Translations under genes and position numbers: made by a program
The notes under the pieces: model-generated
What the model was told of the DNA's origin: nothing
The model's input: the letters and a program-made list of their open reading frames with translations, nothing else
Database searches by the model: none
Shown here: piece after piece, positions 55,630 to 63,171 of the stretch
Layout: each line of letters begins with the position of its first letter
How positions within the stretch are numbered: the stretch's first letter is position 1
From: JABJAG01 sp038137215
Lineage (GTDB): Bacteria > Pseudomonadota > Alphaproteobacteria > UBA6615
Length of the DNA: 64,000 nucleotides
Reading direction: 5' to 3'
Assembly (NCBI GenBank): GCA_038137215.1
Contig: JAYQBG010000002.1
Span: forward strand, 100,494 to 164,493

Positions 55630-56702
55630 GTCAGCTGCTCCGCAGCGCGCTCCTGATCTGCGCCGGACGCGTCATCGTCTTTGTCGTCGTCGCCGTTATC
55701 TTCGTCGCGGGCCGCCTCGATCACCAGACGAAGCGCACGCAGAGTTTCCGTGACGTGCATCCGCGCGACGGCAGAGACCTCCATCACATCGCCCGCCACA
55801 TGCGGTACCAACGCCTCACAGCAGGCCGCGAGTTCTTCATCGGACAACGCGTCGCATTTGCTCAGCGCGACGATCTCCGGCTTGGATTCGAGCCCGGCGC
55901 CATAGGCCTCCAGCTCCCCGCGAACGGTCTTGTAGGATTCGACCACCACCTCGGGGCCCAGGGTCGGATCGATCAAATGCAGCAAGACCCGGCAGCGTTC
56001 CACATGGCCCAGGAACCGGTCGCCCAGCCCCTTGCCTTCATGGGCGCCTTCGATCAGGCCCGGAATATCGGCAAGCACAAAGGCTTCATCGTCGCTCTGC
56101 ACCACACCCAATGCCGGATGCAGCGTGGTGAAGGGATAGTCCGCGACCTTCGGCTTGGCGGCACTGACCGCAGCCAGAAAGGTGGACTTCCCGGCATTGG
56201 GCAATCCGACAAGCCCGGCATCGGCGATCAGTTTCAGACGCAGCCAGACCCACATCTCCTGGGATTCGCCGCCGGTGTCCGCGCGCCGGGGGGCCTGATT
56301 GGTCGAGCTCTTGAAATGGATATTGCCGCGTCCGCCCTGCCCGCCCTTGAGCAGGACAACGCGCTGTCCGACCGCGATCAGGTCGGCAATCACCGTCTCG
56401 TTGTCTTCCGCCAGAATTTGGGTGCCGACGGGAAGCTTGAGAACGATGTCCTTGCCGCTGCGGCCGTAGCGGGCCTTGCCCATCCCGTCGGTGCCGCGAT
56501 CGGCCTTGAAATGTTGCTGGTAGCGAAAGTCGATGAGCGTGTTCAGGCCTTCGACACATTCGGCGATCACATCGCCCCCGCGCCCGCCATCGCCGCCATC
56601 AGGTCCACCCATGGGCACGTTCGCTTCGCGGCGAAAGCTCACGCAGCCATTGCCGCCGGCGCCGGACTGCAAATACACCTTGGCTTGATCGAGAAACTTC
56701 AT
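55626..56702 (-). CDS. obgE: GTPase ObgE
   Basis: 358 aa from MKFLDQ at 56702; an upstream in-frame ATG adds 14 non-family residues and enters a terminator. The Gly-rich Obg domain (about 1-158, with GGPDGGDGGRGGDV) precedes the G domain: G1 GLPNAGKS at 166-173, G3 DIPGLIEGAHEGKGLG and G4 SKCD. The acidic tail is Asp-rich. Obg acts in 50S assembly and growth control. rplU-rpmA lies upstream, the conserved order, but a terminator sits between. Confidence 0.96.
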   Translation of the reverse strand: MKFLDQAKVYLQSGAGGNGCVSFRREANVPMGGPDGGDGGRGGDVIAECVEGLNTLIDFRYQQHFKADRGTDGMGKARYGRSGKDIVLKLPVGTQILAEDNETVIADLIAVGQRVVLLKGGQGGRGNIHFKSSTNQAPRRADTGGESQEMWVWLRLKLIADAGLVGLPNAGKSTFLAAVSAAKPKVADYPFTTLHPALGVVQSDDEAFVLADIPGLIEGAHEGKGLGDRFLGHVERCRVLLHLIDPTLGPEVVVESYKTVRGELEAYGAGLESKPEIVALSKCDALSDEELAACCEALVPHVAGDVMEVSAVARMHVTETLRALRLVIEAARDEDNGDDDKDDDASGADQERAAEQLT

Positions 56703-56719
56703 GGCCTGGGTCCAGAACG

Positions 56720-56753
56720 AAAAACGGGGAGATCGGCTAGCCAATCTCCCCGT
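56720..56753 (-). terminator. intrinsic terminator between rpmA and obgE
   Basis: Perfect 10-bp stem (56724-56733 with 56744-56753), 10-nt loop, followed on the minus strand by TTTT. It ends most rplU-rpmA transcripts before obgE. Confidence 0.82.
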
Positions 56754-56777
56754 GGAATACGGTCTATTGGATGAGCC

Positions 56778-57053
56778 CTACTCGGCTGCGATTGCCGCGT
56801 CCGCCGGGATCACCGAGACGAAGGTACGCCCACCGCGACGGCGGGAGAATTCAACCTTGCCTTCGGACACAGCGAAAATGGTGTGGTCCTTGCCCATGCC
56901 GACATTCTCGCCGGGATGATACTTGGTGCCACGCTGGCGAATGATGATGTTGCCGGAGATCACCTCTTCGCCACCATACTTCTTGACGCCGAGGCGGCGC
57001 CCTTTGGAATCGCGACCGTTGCGTGAACTACCGCCTGCCTTCTTATGTGCCAT
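56778..57053 (-). CDS. rpmA: 50S ribosomal protein bL27
   Basis: 91 aa. MAHKKAGGSSRNGRDSKG and RLGVKKYGGE are the invariant L27 N-terminus that reaches the peptidyl-transferase centre; GNIIIRQRGTKYHPG and HTIFA follow. The last dozen residues are an Ala/Val-rich tail. It lies 6 bp after rplU in the same transcript. Confidence 0.98.
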   Translation of the reverse strand: MAHKKAGGSSRNGRDSKGRRLGVKKYGGEEVISGNIIIRQRGTKYHPGENVGMGKDHTIFAVSEGKVEFSRRRGGRTFVSVIPADAAIAAE

Positions 57054-57059
57054 CTCGAA

Positions 57060-57467
57060 CTACTCCTTGTCTTCGCTCGATGCGTCATCGGCCGGAGCCG
57101 CATCCGCTTTCGCAGCAGCCGGCTTCTTCGCCGCTGCCTTTTTCCGTGCCGCCGGCTTTCCAGTGACATCGAGAACCCGCAGAACCGTCAACTCCTGGCG
57201 ATGGCCCATGGTGCGGCGATATCCCTGACGGCGCTTCTTCTTGAAGACCACGATCTTGTCGCCGCGCGTCTGTTCCAAGACCTCGACGGCCACCGAAGCA
57301 CCTTCAACGACCGGCGCACCCACCTGGGTCGCCTTGCCATCATTGACCATCAGCACCGGCTCGATCGACAGCTGGCTGCCGGCTTCGCCTTCAAGCTTCT
57401 CGACGGTGATCACATCGCCATTGGCTACGCGATATTGCTTCCCGCCGGTCTGAATAACTGCGTACAT
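57060..57467 (-). CDS. rplU: 50S ribosomal protein bL21 with C-terminal extension
   Basis: 135 aa from MYAVIQTGGKQYRV at 57467 (an upstream ATG adds six residues). VLMVNDGKATQVGAPVVEGA and KKKRRQGYRRTMGHRQ are L21 blocks. After about residue 103 comes a Lys/Ala-rich then acidic tail (ARKKAAAKKPAAAK, then Asp/Glu-rich), a disordered extension often seen in alphaproteobacteria. The gene is driven by the promoter at 57591-57618. Confidence 0.97.
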   Translation of the reverse strand: MYAVIQTGGKQYRVANGDVITVEKLEGEAGSQLSIEPVLMVNDGKATQVGAPVVEGASVAVEVLEQTRGDKIVVFKKKRRQGYRRTMGHRQELTVLRVLDVTGKPAARKKAAAKKPAAAKADAAPADDASSEDKE

Positions 57468-57590
57468 GAATTCAAATCCATTCAATCATGGCAATCGCGC
57501 CGCGCCACAAGGCGGGCTGCAAATACCAAAAGTTCCTGCAAAAACAAGGCGGACCGCGAATTTTTCCAGCGATCCGTCGAATGCGGGCGG

Positions 57591-57618
57591 ACTATACGCC
57601 GCCAGCCGCGCGTGTCAA
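57591..57618 (-). promoter_or_regulatory. sigma-70 promoter of rplU-rpmA
   Basis: On the minus strand TTGACA (57618-57613), 16-nt spacer and TATAGT (57596-57591), a near-consensus match. Transcription would start near 57584, giving a leader of about 115 nt that could hold a regulatory structure. Confidence 0.85.
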
Positions 57619-57666
57619 CCATCCAAACCACCATCAGATACGCATAAATCACCCATCCACAGCGGG

Positions 57667-57696
57667 TTGCAGGCAGGCCAATTCGTGCGGTAGAAC
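57667..57696 (+). promoter_or_regulatory. candidate promoter of tRNA-Ser
   Basis: TTGCAG (57667-57672), 18-nt spacer, TAGAAC (57691-57696), about 32 bp before the mature tRNA. Moderate match only. Confidence 0.4.
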
Positions 57697-57728
57697 CCCA
57701 TCGCTCACGTCCTTGGCGTGAAACAGGC

Positions 57729-57818
57729 GGAGGGGTGCCGGAGTGGTTGAACGGGGCAGTCTCGAAAACTGTTGAGCGTGTAAGCGTTCCGAGAGTTCGA
57801 ATCTCTCTCCCTCCGCCA
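57729..57818 (+). tRNA. tRNA-Ser (anticodon CGA)
   Basis: 90 nt including an encoded CCA. A 7-bp acceptor stem (GGAGGGG with TCCCTCC, one G-T pair), D arm with GGTTGAAC, anticodon loop CTCGAAA giving CGA, a long type II variable arm typical of serine tRNAs, and a T loop GTTCGAATC. It decodes UCG. Confidence 0.95.
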
Positions 57819-57902
57819 TTTTTAGTGCCGACGATCGAGCACCTTGCGCCCGCCCACAAAGCAGCACACGAGCCGCGGTGCATACGGGTCGGCAGCGTCC
57901 AC

Positions 57903-58001
57903 CAACAGCACATCGGCGCGCTGACCATCATTCTGGTCATCTTCGCCATTGTGCTGTTGATGGACTTCATCACCGATCTCCTGCGCCGCAAGATCAGCTG
58001 A
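57903..58001 (+). pseudogene. possible 3' remnant of an ABC transporter permease
   Basis: Within the 396-bp gap between the tRNA and the cytochrome gene, a frame ends IGALTIILVIFAIVLLMD, then FITDLLRRKIS and TGA. A final membrane helix followed by Asp and a short Arg-rich tail is how phosphonate-type (PhnE-like) permeases end. Upstream the frame has no permease character, so this would be only the last 32 codons of a lost gene. The position just 3' of a tRNA fits a former integration site. The match is by eye and short; a chance hydrophobic frame is possible. The rest of 57819-58214 holds nothing I recognise. Confidence 0.33.
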
Positions 58002-58214
58002 GCCGGATATCTGATTGCGTTCGGCGGGTCGCCAATCGAACGTGATTTCGGCTCGCGGGGTACTGCCCAGACCAGTCCTGGACGCGGCACGGCGTGTGGC
58101 AACACGTCACAATCGATCCAAAGATGGCCTTAATTCTTTGGTGGTATGTTCCGGGAATCATCCGAATGCCCCGCGGGGCAGGCAAACCAATTCGAACTCT
58201 GGAGTAAGGCAAGT

Positions 58215-58637
58215 ATGAACAAGAGTATTCTAGCTGGCATCGCCTTCGCGGCCGGCACCATTCTGAGCCTGAGCGCCGTACAGGCCCAGGACGCAGCCGC
58301 CGGTGAAAAGGTCTTCAAGAAGTGCAAAGCCTGCCACACCCTTGAAGCGGGCAAGAGCCGAGGATCCGGACCCTCGTTGCACGGGGTCGTTGGCGGCAAG
58401 GCCGGTTCGGTTGAAAAGTACAAGTACTCCACGATGCTGGCAGCGGCCGGTGAAGCCGGTTTGGTCTGGGATGAAGACATGTTGATGGCCTACCTTCCCA
58501 ATCCGAACGCCTTCCTGAAATCTTATCTAGCCGAGAAGGGCGTGAAGGCACGTGGTCGTTCAAAAATGTCCTTCAGGCTTACCAAGGAACAGGAGCAGAA
58601 GGACGTCATTGCCTATCTCAAATCCACCGCAAAATAG
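58215..58637 (+). CDS. class I cytochrome c (c2/c550-like)
   Basis: 140 aa from ATG 58215 with GGAG upstream; the frame opens 23 codons earlier without signal character. Signal peptide to about residue 25 (ending in VQAQ), haem motif C37-K-A-C40-H41, conserved SGPSLHGVVG and axial Met118 in RSKMSF. It is a soluble periplasmic electron carrier of the mitochondrial-type cytochrome c class, probably linking the bc1 complex to terminal oxidase. A strong terminator follows. Confidence 0.93.
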   Translation: MNKSILAGIAFAAGTILSLSAVQAQDAAAGEKVFKKCKACHTLEAGKSRGSGPSLHGVVGGKAGSVEKYKYSTMLAAAGEAGLVWDEDMLMAYLPNPNAFLKSYLAEKGVKARGRSKMSFRLTKEQEQKDVIAYLKSTAK

Positions 58638-58662
58638 CCTGGCTTCCTGACACAGGGTCCCG

Positions 58663-58701
58663 AACCCTCCGGGAGGTTATGAACCTCCCGGAGGGTTTTT
58701 T
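58663..58701 (+). terminator. strong intrinsic terminator after cytochrome c gene
   Basis: Arms 58663-58678 and 58682-58697 are perfectly complementary over 16 bp with a 3-nt loop, followed by a run of T to 58701. One of the most stable terminators in the window. Confidence 0.95.
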
Positions 58702-58831
58702 CGTGTCTGGCGGGCTTCCCAAAGTCCGCCGATTCCGCACGCACCACTGATCCGCGCAGAATTGGCGCGCGTATGCTTTCAGGTAATCAAAACCAACTCC
58801 AAAGGTCGGGAACATACGTGCCGGGGACAGC

Positions 58832-59314
58832 ATGACACATCAGAATATCGCGGAGCGGAGGGCGCAGCTGCGTCTGGAAGAGTATTTCGCGGGCAAAACG
58901 CGGGCATACGGCGTCTTTCAGGACCGCTTCGGGACCTTGCGGCGGCAACTCACCGTGGACCTGGACGGGGCGTGGGACGGGGCCACCCTGACCCTCGACG
59001 AGGACTTCGTTTACGATGACGGATCCACCGAGGAACGCACCTGGTACATTGAGAAGACCGGTGAGGACAGTTACCGCGGGCGCTGCGCCGATGTGCTGGG
59101 CACCGCCGACGGCAAGGCGCACGGCAATGAGTTACACTGGTCCTATGACTTTTCCCTGCGCGTCGGGGACAGGAACTGGAACGTCCGCTTTGACGACCGG
59201 TTCTTCCTGCAGCACGACAATGTGTTGATCAACCGCGCCATCGTGAGCAAGTTCGGTGTCCGGATCGGGGATTTGACGATGATTTTTCAAAAGTCCGAAG
59301 CGCCCGCTTCCTGA
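58832..59314 (+). CDS. DUF3833 family protein
   Basis: 160 aa. LEEYFAGKTRAYGVFQDRFG, LDEDFVYDDGSTEERTWYI, YRGRCADVLGTADGKAHGN and INRAIVSKFGVRIGDLTMIF follow the DUF3833 pattern closely. Many members are lipoproteins, but this one has no signal peptide or lipobox, so it is predicted cytosolic unless the start lies elsewhere. Function unknown; it has a lipocalin-like beta-rich pattern. It is a single-gene unit between the cytochrome and the convergent dehydrogenase. Confidence 0.85.
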   Translation: MTHQNIAERRAQLRLEEYFAGKTRAYGVFQDRFGTLRRQLTVDLDGAWDGATLTLDEDFVYDDGSTEERTWYIEKTGEDSYRGRCADVLGTADGKAHGNELHWSYDFSLRVGDRNWNVRFDDRFFLQHDNVLINRAIVSKFGVRIGDLTMIFQKSEAPAS

Positions 59315-59352
59315 CCTGATCCGGCCTGCGGATAACCGCCTTGCGGTGTCCG

Positions 59353-60399
59353 TCAGTTCATCGCCCGACCCAGTTGCACCAGGATTTCATCGGTCATGTC
59401 ACGACTTGTCGCCTGCCCGCCAAGGTCTCCCGTGCGGACCGTCTGGTCGGCCAGCACGCCATAGACGGCCGTTTCGACGGCATCGGCGCAGGCATCTTCC
59501 TTCAGATGACGAAGCATCATCGCCCCGGTCAGGATCATGGCACAGGGATTGGCAACACCCTGTCCGGCAATATCAGGCGCGGTGCCATGAACCGGCTCGA
59601 AATAGGCCCAGCGCTCTCCCACACAGGCCGAGGCGGCAACGCCCAGCCCCGCAGCCAGTCCCGAGGCCACGTCCGACAAGATATCCCCAAAGACATTGGT
59701 TGCCAGGATCACATCGAAGGCACCAGGATCGCGCACCATCTCCATGGCACAGGAATCTACATTGCGGGTTTCATAGGCGATGTCCGGATAATCCTTCGCC
59801 ACCCCGGCGCAGGCCTCCAGAAACAATCCGTCGCTCAGCTTCAGGACACCGACCTTGTGCACCGCGGTGACAAGACCGGGGTACCCCGAAACCCGTTGCC
59901 GCGCGGAAGCCTGTTCAAAGGCCATGCGCGCCGCCTTGAGCGAAGCCTCGCGCGTGACCACCCGGATCGCATAGGCATGGTCGTCATCGGCCATATACTC
60001 ATCCCGCGAATACAGGCCCTCGGTCACCTCACGCACCACGACACAATCGATATTGGCGGCCGGCGACGGAATCCCGGCGATCGTCCGGGATGGCCGGATA
60101 CTCGCGCTCACCTCCAGCCCAATCCGCAGGCCCCCCAGGGGGTCCCCGCCATGGGGCGGGATTTCCGCTACGTCCATGGCGCCGAGCAATACCGCATCCG
60201 CCGCACGGGCCGCCGCCAATGTGGCATTCGGCAGGGAATGACCGGTCTCGAGAAACGTGTCGTGGCCGGCCGGTTGCGTGTCATAGATAAACTCCGGTCC
60301 GCCATGATCGACCAGGGCATCGAGCACCCGGCACACGCAGTCGATGACCTCGGGTCCGATCCCGTCACCGGGCAGCAGGCAAATCTTGTAGCGCGCCAT
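59353..60399 (-). CDS. isocitrate/isopropylmalate-type beta-decarboxylating dehydrogenase
   Basis: 348 aa. LPGDGIGPEV at residues 8-17, VREVTEGLYS (Arg, Thr-Glu-Gly and Tyr of the active site), TNVFGDILSDVASGL and EPVHGTAPDIAGQGVANP are the family blocks. These enzymes oxidise and decarboxylate a 2-hydroxy acid with a 3-carboxylate, using NAD(P) and a divalent metal. TEGLYS is closer to the isocitrate/tartrate-type than the LeuB loop. No leucine genes are nearby, so tartrate- or malate-like substrates are plausible but unproven. It lies 9 bp downstream of the hydroxyisobutyrate-dehydrogenase-like gene. Confidence 0.87.
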   Translation of the reverse strand: MARYKICLLPGDGIGPEVIDCVCRVLDALVDHGGPEFIYDTQPAGHDTFLETGHSLPNATLAAARAADAVLLGAMDVAEIPPHGGDPLGGLRIGLEVSASIRPSRTIAGIPSPAANIDCVVVREVTEGLYSRDEYMADDDHAYAIRVVTREASLKAARMAFEQASARQRVSGYPGLVTAVHKVGVLKLSDGLFLEACAGVAKDYPDIAYETRNVDSCAMEMVRDPGAFDVILATNVFGDILSDVASGLAAGLGVAASACVGERWAYFEPVHGTAPDIAGQGVANPCAMILTGAMMLRHLKEDACADAVETAVYGVLADQTVRTGDLGGQATSRDMTDEILVQLGRAMN

Positions 60400-60408
60400 G
60401 TTCTTCCC

Positions 60409-61284
60409 TCAGTCCTTGCCTTCGTAAACCTCGACCACACGCAGCGCATCGTCCTTGCCCCAGCCCGCAGCTTCCGCCTTTTGAAACATGGACCGGGCGG
60501 CGGGGACGACCTCCAGATCGAGGCCGCCTTCCTTCGCCAGGTCGATGGCAATCCCCATATCCTTGACGAAGATCTCAACCGCCCCACGTGCGGTGAAGTC
60601 ACGATTGAAAAAGGGATCGAGGCTCATATCGAGCATCGCGCCGCGCACCGAACCCTTCGGTAGGCAGTGACGCATCACCTCCGGCGACAGTCCGGCGCGT
60701 TCACCGGTAAGCAACATCTCCACAATCAGCGCTGTGCTCGCGTTTACGAACATGTTCGTGACAACCTTCATGGCACCGCCACTTCCCGAAGGGCCGGTGT
60801 GGGTCGCATCGGCGGAGATCGGCCCGATGATTGGCTGCACCCGGGCAAATGCCGCGTCGCTGCCGCCCACCATGAAGGTAATCGTGCGGGCCTCGACCTG
60901 GGGCGTCGAGCCCGAGATCGGCGCATCAAGCATATCGATGCCCGACGCCGCCAGCCTGGTTGCCAGTTCCTTGCTGTAAGACGGCGGCATGGTGCTCATC
61001 TCGACATGGATGAGGCCGGACTTGTCTGCCTTGTCGATGCCCTCCGGCCCGAACAAATTCTCTTCGATGTGCTCGGGCTTCAACAGGATCGAGAAGGTGA
61101 TGTCACTGTTTTCGGCCACCTCCCGCGCATTCGCCAGCGGGGTGCCGCCCGCATCGGCCAGCATGTGCATGCGTTCGGGATCGATGTCGTAGCCGCACAC
61201 CGAGTGTCCATCCGCCAGCAACTGCTGTGAAAGTCCCAGGCCCATCTTGCCCAGCCCGATCATTCCCAGTCCTTCGCCCATCAC
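60409..61284 (-). CDS. 3-hydroxyisobutyrate dehydrogenase family protein (beta-hydroxyacid dehydrogenase)
   Basis: 291 aa. GLGKMG at residues 10-15 is the NAD(P) glycine motif; DAPISGSTPQVEARTITFMVGG carries the substrate-binding Ser/Gly region; Lys in GGAMKVVTNMFV is the catalytic lysine; KDMGIAIDLAKE near the C-terminus is also conserved. Substrate could be hydroxyisobutyrate, tartronate semialdehyde or a related hydroxyacid. It is the first gene of the two-gene minus-strand unit, and a 17-bp palindrome sits 33-49 bp upstream. Confidence 0.88.
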   Translation of the reverse strand: MMGEGLGMIGLGKMGLGLSQQLLADGHSVCGYDIDPERMHMLADAGGTPLANAREVAENSDITFSILLKPEHIEENLFGPEGIDKADKSGLIHVEMSTMPPSYSKELATRLAASGIDMLDAPISGSTPQVEARTITFMVGGSDAAFARVQPIIGPISADATHTGPSGSGGAMKVVTNMFVNASTALIVEMLLTGERAGLSPEVMRHCLPKGSVRGAMLDMSLDPFFNRDFTARGAVEIFVKDMGIAIDLAKEGGLDLEVVPAARSMFQKAEAAGWGKDDALRVVEVYEGKD

Positions 61285-61316
61285 CCACTCCTCAGCTTTT
61301 GTCAGTATTTGCGATC

Positions 61317-61333
61317 TTGGTGCCGTGCACCAA
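61317..61333. promoter_or_regulatory. palindromic candidate operator in the divergent region
   Basis: A perfect 7-bp inverted repeat, TTGGTGC and GCACCAA, with a 3-nt spacer, in the 132-bp region between the divergent dehydrogenase and CMD units. Its form suits a LacI- or GntR-type dimer. No regulator gene of that kind is in the window. Confidence 0.5.
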
Positions 61334-61364
61334 TCCGAGAGTCAATTCGAACCCGTGCTCCACA

Positions 61365-61393
61365 TTGACACCGAAATGCGTTTCTTGGTCTAT
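61365..61393 (+). promoter_or_regulatory. promoter of the CMD-hydrolase-DUF1330 unit
   Basis: Consensus TTGACA (61365-61370), 17-nt spacer, GTCTAT (61388-61393). GGGAGGG follows at about 61407-61413, just before the start at 61417. The palindrome at 61317 is about 30 bp upstream of the -35. Confidence 0.62.
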
Positions 61394-61416
61394 GGCGCAG
61401 AACCTTGGGAGGGTGA

Positions 61417-62019
61417 ATGATGGATGATGTACAGCAGACGGGGAGCCATGGCTGCCTCGTTCCGATGGTCGCGGATGAGGATTTCTCGCCGGCGTTCAAA
61501 AAATCGGCAGAACGGGTTTCCAAGCGCGTCGGTATGACCGCCAACAATGTGCGCGCCATGGCGAATTCGCCGGAACTGGGCGCGACCATGCGGCAGTTCC
61601 TCGACGATGTCTGGGACCATGGCGACCTGCCCAAGCCCATGAAAGCCCTGATCCGCCACAAGGTTTCCAACATCAACGCCTGCCTCTACTGCTCGGCACA
61701 TCAGGTGAAGGTGATGATGAGCCAGGGCGTGTCCCAGGAAAAAATCGACAACATACACGACTACCGGTCGCACCCGGCCTTCACCGAAAAGGAACGCGCC
61801 ATCCTCGCCTATGCCGAAGCGCTGACGATCGATGCCGGGGCCATCCAGCCGGACGTGATCGAAGCGTTTGTCGCCAACTCCACGGACCAGGAACGCGTCG
61901 AAGTGACCATCGTTGCGGCCGCCATGGGCCTGCTGAACCGCCTCAATGACGGCCTGCGGGTCCCCCTCGAAGAGCCCATGCTGGAGATCGCAAGCGGCAT
62001 CTCCTTCGACCGGAGCTAG
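61417..62019 (+). CDS. carboxymuconolactone decarboxylase family protein with AhpD-type CxxC
   Basis: 200 aa. NINACLYCSAHQVKVMM contains Cys89-Leu-Tyr-Cys92 and His95, the AhpD-like C-x-x-C-x2-H site, so a thiol peroxidase or disulfide-reductase-type activity is possible. The rest (LPKPMKALIRHKV, and HPAFTEKERAILAYAEAL) matches the CMD/uncharacterised-peroxidase-related group. It starts a plus-strand unit with an alpha/beta hydrolase 2 bp downstream and a DUF1330 protein. Unlike the CMD-like protein at 19.0-19.6 kb it has both cysteines. Confidence 0.87.
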   Translation: MMDDVQQTGSHGCLVPMVADEDFSPAFKKSAERVSKRVGMTANNVRAMANSPELGATMRQFLDDVWDHGDLPKPMKALIRHKVSNINACLYCSAHQVKVMMSQGVSQEKIDNIHDYRSHPAFTEKERAILAYAEALTIDAGAIQPDVIEAFVANSTDQERVEVTIVAAAMGLLNRLNDGLRVPLEEPMLEIASGISFDRS

Positions 62020-62021
62020 CC

Positions 62022-62831
62022 ATGAACCGCATTGATATCGGCCACATCACCCTGAACCACGCCGACCAGGGCGAGGGCGACGCCTTCATTTTCATTCCGG
62101 GCCTGGTCGGGCTCTACGATGCCTGGTCGTTCCAGCTGAATCATTTCGCCCAGCGTTATCGCTGCATAACCTTCGATCACCGCGGCTGCGGCGACAGCGA
62201 CAAGCCGACCGAGCCGGGTTCCTACTCGACCCAGATGATCGCCAGGGACGTGATCGCCCTGATGGACACGCTCGGCATTGAAAAGGCCCATGTTGTCGGC
62301 ACCTCGACCGGCGGTTGCATCCTGCAGAACCTGGCGCTCGATCATCCGGATCGCCTGCGGGGGTGCATCTTCAACAACACCTGGGTGACGGCCGACGAAT
62401 TCATCACCCGTGTCGCGCTGACCCGCAAGCGGATGGCGGAATCCTACGGGCCGGAAGAATATGTGAAGGTGTCGAGCATGTTCACCTCGGGCGCCGACCA
62501 GTTTCGTCACAATCTGGATGCGGTGATGGAGCTCGAGCGCCGAGCGCTGGAAACCATCGGCCCGGTCGAAATTCTGACCGCCCGTCTCGATATGATGCTC
62601 GCTCACGACCGCACCGATGAGATCAGCAAAATCGACAAGCCGTCGCTGATTATCGGCACCGTCGATGATGCCACCATCCCCTATTACTTTGCCGAGGATC
62701 TGCATGAAGCGATCCCGGGATCGGAAATGCTGCTCTTCGAGGATGGCGGACATTATTCCTACCGCCGACATCCGGAGAAGTGGAACACCACGGTCCAGGC
62801 GTTTCTCGACAAGGCTGAAAAGACCGTCTGA
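62022..62831 (+). CDS. alpha/beta hydrolase
   Basis: 269 aa. Nucleophile Ser95 in VVGTSTGG, oxyanion segment FIPGLVG near residue 24, FDHRGCGDSDKP, the Asp strand at IIGTVDDATIP, and the C-terminal His in EDGGHYSYRRHPE. The fold and lengths resemble 3-oxoadipate enol-lactonase (PcaD) and relatives, which pairs well with a CMD-family neighbour (PcaC-like), but no other protocatechuate genes are present. The real substrate is therefore unknown. It begins 2 bp after the CMD stop. Confidence 0.88.
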   Translation: MNRIDIGHITLNHADQGEGDAFIFIPGLVGLYDAWSFQLNHFAQRYRCITFDHRGCGDSDKPTEPGSYSTQMIARDVIALMDTLGIEKAHVVGTSTGGCILQNLALDHPDRLRGCIFNNTWVTADEFITRVALTRKRMAESYGPEEYVKVSSMFTSGADQFRHNLDAVMELERRALETIGPVEILTARLDMMLAHDRTDEISKIDKPSLIIGTVDDATIPYYFAEDLHEAIPGSEMLLFEDGGHYSYRRHPEKWNTTVQAFLDKAEKTV

Positions 62832-62856
62832 CGACGACCATCAAGAGGAGACGAAC

Positions 62857-63150
62857 ATGGCCAAGGGTTACTGGGTCGCGGCTTATCACGAGATCCACGA
62901 CGAGGAGAAATTCGCCGCCTATCTCAAGCTTGCCGGACCCGTGATTGAAGCCGGCGGCGGGACCTTCCTGACCCGCGGTGCTGCGGCAAAGGTCTATGAG
63001 GCCGGCATCCTCCAGCGGACCACGATCATCGAATTCCCGTCCCTGGAAGCCGCGCTGGCCGTTCATGACGGACCGGACTACGCCAAGGCTCTTGAAGCCC
63101 TCGACGGCGCGGTCACACGCGACCTGCGCTTCATCGAGGGTATTGCCTGA
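62857..63150 (+). CDS. DUF1330 domain protein
   Basis: 97 aa from ATG 62857, preceded by GAGGAG. MAKGYWVAAYHEIHDEEKFAAY, LTRGAAAKVYEAGI, RTTIIEFPSLEAALA and the Tyr-x-x-Ala after it are DUF1330 (ferredoxin-like fold, dimeric alpha-beta barrel) features. Members are small cytosolic proteins often beside catabolic enzymes; function unknown. It ends the three-gene plus-strand unit. Confidence 0.9.
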   Translation: MAKGYWVAAYHEIHDEEKFAAYLKLAGPVIEAGGGTFLTRGAAAKVYEAGILQRTTIIEFPSLEAALAVHDGPDYAKALEALDGAVTRDLRFIEGIA

Positions 63151-63171
63151 ACCGGACCGACCCGTGCGTGT

